Assembly: GCA_021825025.1 (NCBI GenBank)
Contig: JAKAIP010000006.1
Location: 1-11,239 of the forward strand
Source: a bacterium
GTDB taxonomy: Bacteria; Patescibacteria; Paceibacteria; UBA9973; SBAW01
Direction of reading: 5' to 3'
DNA: 11,239 bases
The position numbers were made by a program, and so were the translations under genes. The notes beneath the pieces are model-generated. The model had not been told where the DNA came from. It was given only the letters and a program-made list of their open reading frames with translations, and did not search any database. Below, in pieces: positions 7,518-11,239 of this stretch; the first letter of the stretch is position 1; the number at the start of each line of letters is the position of its first letter.

Positions 7518-7526
7518 TTATCCACA
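7518..7526 (+). promoter_or_regulatory. Perfect DnaA-box consensus 9-mer upstream of the first pilin
   Basis: TTATCCACA equals the strict bacterial DnaA-box consensus. It lies 73 bases before the pilin ATG, nine bases after the pilC stop. A degenerate copy, TTATCCATG, spans the pilin start codon (7585-7593). A single box can occur by chance; its place in a short regulatory gap is suggestive only. It also forms part of a small GTGG/CCAC inverted repeat (7511-7525). Confidence 0.35.
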
Positions 7527-7529
7527 GCG

Positions 7530-7545
7530 ATCCTTTAAAAAGGAT
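7530..7545. promoter_or_regulatory. 16-bp perfect palindrome, candidate operator
   Basis: ATCCTTT-AA-AAAGGAT is a perfect inverted repeat. Relative to the -10 at 7556-7561, it covers the place where a -35 box would sit (7533-7538 at 17 bp spacing), a common location for a dimeric regulator site. There is no T-run after it, so it is not an intrinsic terminator for pilC. Confidence 0.4.
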
Positions 7546-7555
7546 GTACTAACGG

Positions 7556-7561
7556 TATACT
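7556..7561 (+). promoter_or_regulatory. -10 promoter element for the first pilin
   Basis: GG then TATACT, the same hexamer as before pilM and pilN, lies 29 bases upstream of the pilin ATG. Transcription from here would leave a short leader of about 20-25 bases with no Shine-Dalgarno, unlike the other promoters in the window. Confidence 0.5.
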
Positions 7562-7590
7562 TAAAATATCTTACAAATCTGGCTTTATCC

Positions 7591-8082
7591 ATGTATACAT
7601 CACTAAAACGCGGCTTCACCCTCATCGAACTTCTGGTCGTTATCGCTATCATCGGCATTCTTGCTTCTATTGTGCTCGTTTCTCTCAATTCAGCACGCAG
7701 TAAAGGTCGCGATGCAAACCGTGTTGCGTCACTTCAGGAAATGTTCAAAGCAATTGAATTAGCTGACACTGGCGAACCAATAGCACTTGTAGGATGTACT
7801 GTAGCTGGAGCAAAAGCAAACACTTGTACTGGTCCTTCTCCTGTGAATTTTGCGAGCTATGCGGATCCGCTCGTTGGTTCTGCCGGAGCAGCTTGTACGC
7901 ATACGAGTGCCGCTGCGTGCCAGTATTCAATAGGAGTACAGGGTGCTATAGGAACAGGAGGGGCAACAACGGAAAATTATGAAATTTGTAGCTATCTTGA
8001 AGTCGGTTCAGGACCGCTTGCCGCAGGATTGGTGCATGTAGGAAGCGATACCGGAGGAGCTGTGGAAGCTGGATGTCTTTAA
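7591..8082 (+). CDS. Type IV pilin, first copy (candidate major pilin)
   Basis: This is a 163-residue prepilin with leader MYTSLKRG and cleavage before Phe9. The mature N-terminus FTLIELLVVIAIIGILASI carries Glu+5 for assembly and methylation by PilD. The hydrophobic helix runs on through SLNSARSKGRDANRVASLQEM. The globular part (about 60-163) is rich in Gly, Ala and Thr and has six cysteines, enough for three disulfides, including the pair AACTHTSAAAC and the terminal GCL. It has its own promoter and a strong terminator directly downstream, so it forms a monocistronic unit. That is what one expects for an abundant subunit, and I infer from it that this is the major pilin. The sequence alone cannot settle which of the two pilins builds the shaft. 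Confidence 0.9.
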   Translation: MYTSLKRGFTLIELLVVIAIIGILASIVLVSLNSARSKGRDANRVASLQEMFKAIELADTGEPIALVGCTVAGAKANTCTGPSPVNFASYADPLVGSAGAACTHTSAAACQYSIGVQGAIGTGGATTENYEICSYLEVGSGPLAAGLVHVGSDTGGAVEAGCL

Positions 8083-8093
8083 TATAAATTAAT

Positions 8094-8126
8094 AGAAAAA
8101 CTTCCCATCACACGGGAAGTTTTTCT
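8094..8126 (+). terminator. Strong intrinsic terminator after the first pilin
   Basis: AGAAAAACTTCCC (8094-8106) pairs perfectly with GGGAAGTTTTTCT (8114-8126) around a seven-base loop ATCACAC, giving a 13-bp stem whose 3' arm includes the T5 run (8120-8124). The matching A-run on the 5' side would let it work in both directions. It separates the two pilin genes. Confidence 0.9.
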
Positions 8127-8165
8127 TAGTTAGAACAAAGTCATTATGGTTAGTGTGTATTAAGG

Positions 8166-8171
8166 TACAAT
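8166..8171 (+). promoter_or_regulatory. -10 promoter element for the second pilin and downstream genes
   Basis: GG then TACAAT ends seven bases before the ATG at 8179, 39 bases after the terminator stem. A promoter is needed here because the terminator blocks read-through. The spacing predicts a leaderless transcript. No clear -35 is seen. Confidence 0.55.
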
Positions 8172-8178
8172 AGAATAT

Positions 8179-8703
8179 ATGAAGAAAAGAGGTTTTACCC
8201 TTATTGAACTATTGGTCGTTATCTCTATTATAGGTATTCTTGCCTCTATCATTACTGTTTCTTTGAGTACTGCACGTGCTAAGGGTCGTGATGCAAAACG
8301 TATAGCTGATATTCGTTCCATACAGCTTTCGCTTGAAGAGTATTACAACGACAACGGCACATTTCCTATGCAGTTGACTACGCTGGTACCGACCTACATT
8401 AATCCGCTACCAGTAGACCCTACTACTGGTTCATCCTATCTGTATGTGCCGCTCGGTGCTTCTGGTTGTAATGCAACAAGCGCTAATCCGGTTGCTGCAT
8501 ATCATCTTGGTGCTGTACTTGAACAGCAAAATACAGCAGCACAGCAAGATACCAATACCTGTCCCAAAGGCAGCTCCTGCACGTATGGAACACCTGCCAC
8601 GCTGGCAGCATGTAGTGGAAGCGATTTTTATGGTTCTAGTCAAACGTGTAACGGAACAAATAGTAGTACCGATCTGTGCTACGACGTGACCAATACTAAC
8701 TAA
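8179..8703 (+). CDS. Type IV pilin, second copy (GspG-like)
   Basis: This is a 174-residue prepilin with a very short leader MKKRG and mature start FTLIELLVVISIIGILAS, with Glu+5 present. After the helix, KGRDAKRIADIRSIQLSLEEYYNDNGTFP and LVPTYINPLPVDPTTGSSY resemble major pseudopilins of the GspG type, which the first pilin lacks. The C-terminal half is Ser/Thr/Asn-rich with six cysteines, including TCPKGSSC. Its first ~40 mature residues are almost the same as those of the first pilin, but the rest is unrelated, so it is a paralogue and not a simple duplicate. It is the first gene of the unit that continues into pilD and the minor pseudopilins. It may be an alternative shaft subunit or a minor pilin. 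Confidence 0.9.
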   Translation: MKKRGFTLIELLVVISIIGILASIITVSLSTARAKGRDAKRIADIRSIQLSLEEYYNDNGTFPMQLTTLVPTYINPLPVDPTTGSSYLYVPLGASGCNATSANPVAAYHLGAVLEQQNTAAQQDTNTCPKGSSCTYGTPATLAACSGSDFYGSSQTCNGTNSSTDLCYDVTNTN

Positions 8704-8708
8704 ATGAA

Positions 8709-9485
8709 ATGAACAGTGCATCACTCATCCTGGTCGCTCTTCTGGGAGCTATTGTAGGAAGTTTTATCAATGCACTCTCATTTCGATTCCATACGGGGAA
8801 TTCAATCATTCTCGGTCGTTCTAAATGTATGCGTTGCGGTCATATTCTGGCTGCGTACGATCTTATACCAATTATTTCTTATCTTATCTTGCGAGGAAGA
8901 TGTCGCTATTGCAGAGCACATATATCACTTCAATATCCATTAGTTGAAGGTATCGCAACATTTCTTGCTGTTGGCATATATACCATTACCTATACTGAAC
9001 CACTTTTATTTGCGTACTGGTTTGTTGTATGGATGATTCTGTTGTTCATCAGCATCTATGATATGAGGCATGCCATTATCCCTTCTGTATGTTCTGTCAT
9101 ATTGGCAGTGTTAGCATTGAGCCACGCTGCATTTTTCAGTGTCTCTCTTACAGCCATCCTTGCTGGACCGCTGTTAGCATTACCGTTATTTTTACTATCT
9201 TTGATTTCAAAAGGTACGTGGATGGGATGGGGAGATAGCGCATTAGAATTATCTCTTGGGTGGTTGTTGGGAATATGGCCCGGGCTTACGGCGCTTTTAT
9301 TTGGATTCTGGATCGGAGCTGGTGTCGGCGTGATACTGTTATTCGCATCACATCGATGGAATCGAATGCATTCTCGTTTTACAATGAAAAGTGAGATTCC
9401 CTTCGCACCGTTTCTGATTCTTGGGGTAGCAATAGTGTACTTTTTCCATGTCAATATTTTCTCATCAATACCGAGCATCCTCTAA
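8709..9485 (+). CDS. pilD: Prepilin peptidase / N-methyltransferase PilD
   Basis: PilD is the bifunctional membrane aspartyl protease (family A24) that removes prepilin leaders and methylates the new Phe. The 258 residues start with VGSFINALSFR (16-26), typical of the N-terminal domain. Two CxxC pairs, C40/C43 and C65/C68, form the probable zinc site of the methyltransferase part, and LQYPLVEG (74-81) follows. The two catalytic aspartates are Asp118 in YDMRHAIIP and Asp176 in GWGD (173-176). Where GxGDxK is usual, the sequence reads GWGDSALE, so the Lys is missing. Several hydrophobic helices fill the rest, ending after EIPFAPFLILG (229-239). The ATG at 8709 follows the pilin stop by five bases. 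Its six presumed substrates flank it on both sides. Confidence 0.93.
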   Translation: MNSASLILVALLGAIVGSFINALSFRFHTGNSIILGRSKCMRCGHILAAYDLIPIISYLILRGRCRYCRAHISLQYPLVEGIATFLAVGIYTITYTEPLLFAYWFVVWMILLFISIYDMRHAIIPSVCSVILAVLALSHAAFFSVSLTAILAGPLLALPLFLLSLISKGTWMGWGDSALELSLGWLLGIWPGLTALLFGFWIGAGVGVILLFASHRWNRMHSRFTMKSEIPFAPFLILGVAIVYFFHVNIFSSIPSIL

Positions 9486-10068
9486 ACGCGGATTTACGCT
9501 GATCGAACTGCTTGTAGTTATTTCCATCATGATGATCATCAGTACGGTATTGTTGTTTCGCCAACAACAGTTCAACAGTTCAACTGTATTGCGTTCATTG
9601 GGATATAGTGTTGCGCTTTCCATTCATCAAGCGCAGGTATACGGTATTTCCATTAAACAGGATACCTCTGGTCAGTTTGCTCCTGCATACGGTATCTATT
9701 TCAATGCAAACAATCCATCTCAATACATCTTGTTTGCAGATGTTGGCGGAACGGGACAATATACCGGTTCATCTGAAAACGTACAAGTGTTTACCCTCAA
9801 TCAAGGGTATACGGTTAAAAATATTTGCGGAGGATCTACTGATTGCTCTGGTTCGGGAAGTATCACATGGATGACCATCATGTTTCGACGCCCTAATCCA
9901 GAAGCATGCATTGCAACTAGTATTCATCCAACCGCCTGTGCTATTTCTGGCGGAACACCAGCATATGCTTCCGCGTACGTGCAGCTCAGTTCTCAAGGAG
10001 GAAGTACGCGAGGTATTACTGTTTCTTCTACCGGAGAAATATCTGTTTCAAACAGCGCCGGATCATGA
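9448..10068 (+). CDS. Minor pseudopilin, GspH/FimT-like
   Basis: This is a 206-residue prepilin. A 15-residue leader ends in SSKRG, and the mature protein starts FTLIELLVVISIMMIISTVLL with Glu+5. The following LRSLGYSVALSIHQAQVYGISIKQD is typical of GspH/FimT minor pseudopilins, as are FAPAYGIYFN and the C-terminal RGITVSSTGEISV. Four cysteines lie in two close pairs (NICGGSTDC and the EAC...TAC region). The only usable start before the leader is the ATG at 9448, which overlaps pilD by 38 bases, so the leader is encoded inside the end of pilD in another frame. It overlaps the next gene by four bases (ATGA). Minor pseudopilins of this kind form the tip complex that primes assembly. Confidence 0.88.
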   Translation: MSIFSHQYRASSKRGFTLIELLVVISIMMIISTVLLFRQQQFNSSTVLRSLGYSVALSIHQAQVYGISIKQDTSGQFAPAYGIYFNANNPSQYILFADVGGTGQYTGSSENVQVFTLNQGYTVKNICGGSTDCSGSGSITWMTIMFRRPNPEACIATSIHPTACAISGGTPAYASAYVQLSSQGGSTRGITVSSTGEISVSNSAGS

Positions 10069-10670
10069 AGAAGTATATGTATAGCAAAGGATTCACTCTT
10101 ATTGAAATGCTGGTGGCAGTTGGTCTGTTCACAGTCATCATGGTTATTGCGCTTGGTGCACTGCTCGTGTTGTCAGGAGCAGACCGCCGCGCAGAGGATC
10201 TCAAAACCTCTGTTGATAATCTGAATTTTGCGCTTGATAGCATGTCGCGCGCTATCCGCACTGGAACGAACTATCACTGCGGCGCTCCCGCAGTGACACT
10301 CAATAGTATAAAATCAGAACCGCAAAATTGTACGACTGGTGCAAATTACTTCGCATTCATCAACAGCGACGGAGCATTGGTGGAGTATCAATTGGACACT
10401 TCGTGTTCAACACAGGCATGTGCCGTCGACCAGCAGATTACTCCGCCTAATGGGCAACCGAGTGGTTTTCAACCACTGACCGCTCCTCAAGTTATTATCA
10501 ATGACACTAACCCTATTTTCTATGTAGTGGGCGCTCTTCCTAAATCGCAAGGGGATACCATTCAGCCTAAAGTCACCATGTTGCTTCATGGTAGTGTGAC
10601 GGGAAGCACCTATCTCTCTTCAACATTCAATCTGCAAACATCGGTAACACAACGCCTTTATGATCAGTAA
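10065..10670 (+). CDS. Minor pseudopilin, GspJ/PilW-like
   Basis: This is a 201-residue prepilin with leader MKKYMYSKG and mature start FTLIEMLVAVGLFTVIMVIALGAL, with Glu+5. The segment after the helix, LKTSVDNLNFALDSMSRAIRTG, is the usual GspJ/PilW pattern. The globular part has four cysteines, two of them in TSCSTQAC. An internal ATG at 10077 would leave a shorter leader, but the ATGA overlap with the preceding gene favours 10065. Position between GspH-like and GspI/PilV-like genes agrees with a minor pseudopilin of the tip complex. There is no strong Shine-Dalgarno, so coupling to the upstream gene is likely. Confidence 0.85.
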   Translation: MKKYMYSKGFTLIEMLVAVGLFTVIMVIALGALLVLSGADRRAEDLKTSVDNLNFALDSMSRAIRTGTNYHCGAPAVTLNSIKSEPQNCTTGANYFAFINSDGALVEYQLDTSCSTQACAVDQQITPPNGQPSGFQPLTAPQVIINDTNPIFYVVGALPKSQGDTIQPKVTMLLHGSVTGSTYLSSTFNLQTSVTQRLYDQ

Positions 10671-11202
10671 AAAGCAACGTATTTCTCTAAAAGGGTTTAC
10701 ACTCCTTGAAACATTGGTGGCAATACTCATTTTGACCATGGCTGTTGCTGCACCTATATATGTGGCAGGGAAGAGCTTACATGCCGCATTAATTGCTAAG
10801 GACGAAATAACTGCATATTACTTAGCACAAGATGCCATGGAGTACATCCGGTTTGTCCGAGATAGTAATACTTTGGGAGGAAATCCGTGGTTGACCGGAT
10901 TGGGAGCATGTACAAGTGCCAATGGAAACACTACTTGCACTGTTGATTCTTTCAATAATAGTGTAGCGGCGTGTAGCGGTGTTTGCCCACCACTCAATTA
11001 CGATGCAAAAGATAATGGAGGCTATTATACCTACGGTGCTGGTTCACCATCAATGTTTACTAGAACTGTTTCGATCGTATCTCCAGTCTCTACAATACCC
11101 ACTAGCGATGAAGGCTTCGTTACCGTAGTGGTGACCTGGAAAGATGAAGGTGGACTTTCTCATACCGTCCAGATAGAAGAAGATATGCTTAACTGGCAAT
11201 AA
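10660..11202 (+). CDS. Minor pseudopilin, GspI/PilV-like
   Basis: This is a 180-residue prepilin with leader MISKKQRISLKG and mature start FTLLETLVAILILTMAVAAPI, with Glu+5. FTLLE.LVAI with AYYLAQDAMEYIRFVRDS downstream is characteristic of GspI/PilV proteins. Four cysteines occur as GAC/TTC and AAC/GVC. The C-terminal strand pattern FVTVVVTWKDEGG then TVQIEEDMLNW is also seen in PilV-type proteins. It overlaps the end of the GspJ-like gene by 11 bases and is followed by the next start after two bases. The assignment to the I/V type is from the N-terminal pattern and gene order. Confidence 0.85.
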   Translation: MISKKQRISLKGFTLLETLVAILILTMAVAAPIYVAGKSLHAALIAKDEITAYYLAQDAMEYIRFVRDSNTLGGNPWLTGLGACTSANGNTTCTVDSFNNSVAACSGVCPPLNYDAKDNGGYYTYGAGSPSMFTRTVSIVSPVSTIPTSDEGFVTVVVTWKDEGGLSHTVQIEEDMLNWQ

Positions 11203-11204
11203 AC

Positions 11205-11239
11205 ATGCATACGTATACACGCGGCTTTACCATATTTTT
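11205..11239 (+). CDS. Start of a further minor pseudopilin (GspK/PilX-like), cut by the window end
   Basis: ATG at 11205 opens MHTYTRG followed by FTIF, a prepilin leader with cleavage after RG. The codon for mature position +5 begins TT, so it can only be Phe or Leu and cannot be the Glu found in all five preceding pilin-like proteins. Loss of Glu+5 is the hallmark of GspK, and gene order H-J-I/V-K supports this. Only 11 full codons are visible, so the family call is tentative. Confidence 0.65.
   Translation, partial: MHTYTRGFTIF

Noticed and set aside
7511..7525. GTGG...CCAC repeat as a pilC terminator
   Set aside because: The four-base-pair stem has no following T-run; it is also explained by the DnaA-box-like repeat.
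8692..8697. AATACT before pilD as a promoter
   Set aside because: It is a weak match at a different spacing; pilD is explained by read-through from the second pilin.
9436..9441. TGTACT six bases before the GspH-like ATG as an internal leaderless promoter
   Set aside because: The spacing matches the other promoters, but the hexamer is a weak match, lies inside pilD, and there is no other support.
1..11239. CRISPR arrays, tRNA/rRNA genes, insertion sequences
   Set aside because: No regularly spaced repeats, cloverleaf-like stretches, transposase motifs or terminal inverted repeats were seen; gaps between genes are all under 100 bases.

Overview
The window holds a nearly complete type IV pilus (T4P) assembly locus, with every gene on the + strand. 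It looks like a member of the Candidate Phyla Radiation (Patescibacteria), most likely the Parcubacteria lineage. This placement comes from gene style and order, with no marker gene in view: a small PilP-like protein, a PilN with an unusual N-terminus, a PilT with altered motifs, Cys-rich pilins carrying the KRG/GFTLIE leader, and a neighbouring MliC-type lysozyme-inhibitor protein. TGA acts as a stop in at least two genes (the PilB-like gene and the GspH-like gene). This excludes the TGA=Gly code of Gracilibacteria and Absconditabacteria.

Layout. Bases 1-659 are the 3' part of a secreted or surface protein with a MliC-like domain followed by an unnamed domain. A promoter then leads into pilM (702-1781), which ends in a stem-loop. 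A second promoter starts the inner-membrane and motor block: pilN-like, pilO-like, a small PilP-like gene, pilB, pilT and pilC (1833-7509). An 81-base intergenic region follows, with a perfect DnaA-box 9-mer, a perfect 16-bp palindrome and a promoter. It precedes the first pilin (7591-8082), which is closed off by a strong intrinsic terminator (8094-8126). Another promoter drives the second pilin (8179-8703) and then, closely spaced or overlapping, pilD and four minor pseudopilins (GspH-, GspJ-, GspI/PilV- and GspK/PilX-like). The last of these is cut by the window end.

How the genes work together (from family knowledge). PilD cleaves and methylates the prepilins. PilB powers extension and PilT retraction through the PilC platform. 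PilM/N/O and the small PilP-like protein form the alignment complex. The minor pseudopilins prime the fibre, and the two pilins presumably build the shaft. PilT makes retraction, and so DNA uptake, twitching or host contact, plausible. No secretin (PilQ) gene is visible here.

The system is recognisable, not new. The points most worth a second look are promoter spacing that predicts leaderless mRNAs, the pilin control region, a strict split of cysteines between exported and cytoplasmic proteins, altered PilT motifs, and the divergent PilN and PilP. No stretch over 300 bases lacks a gene; the longest gaps are 81 and 96 bases.
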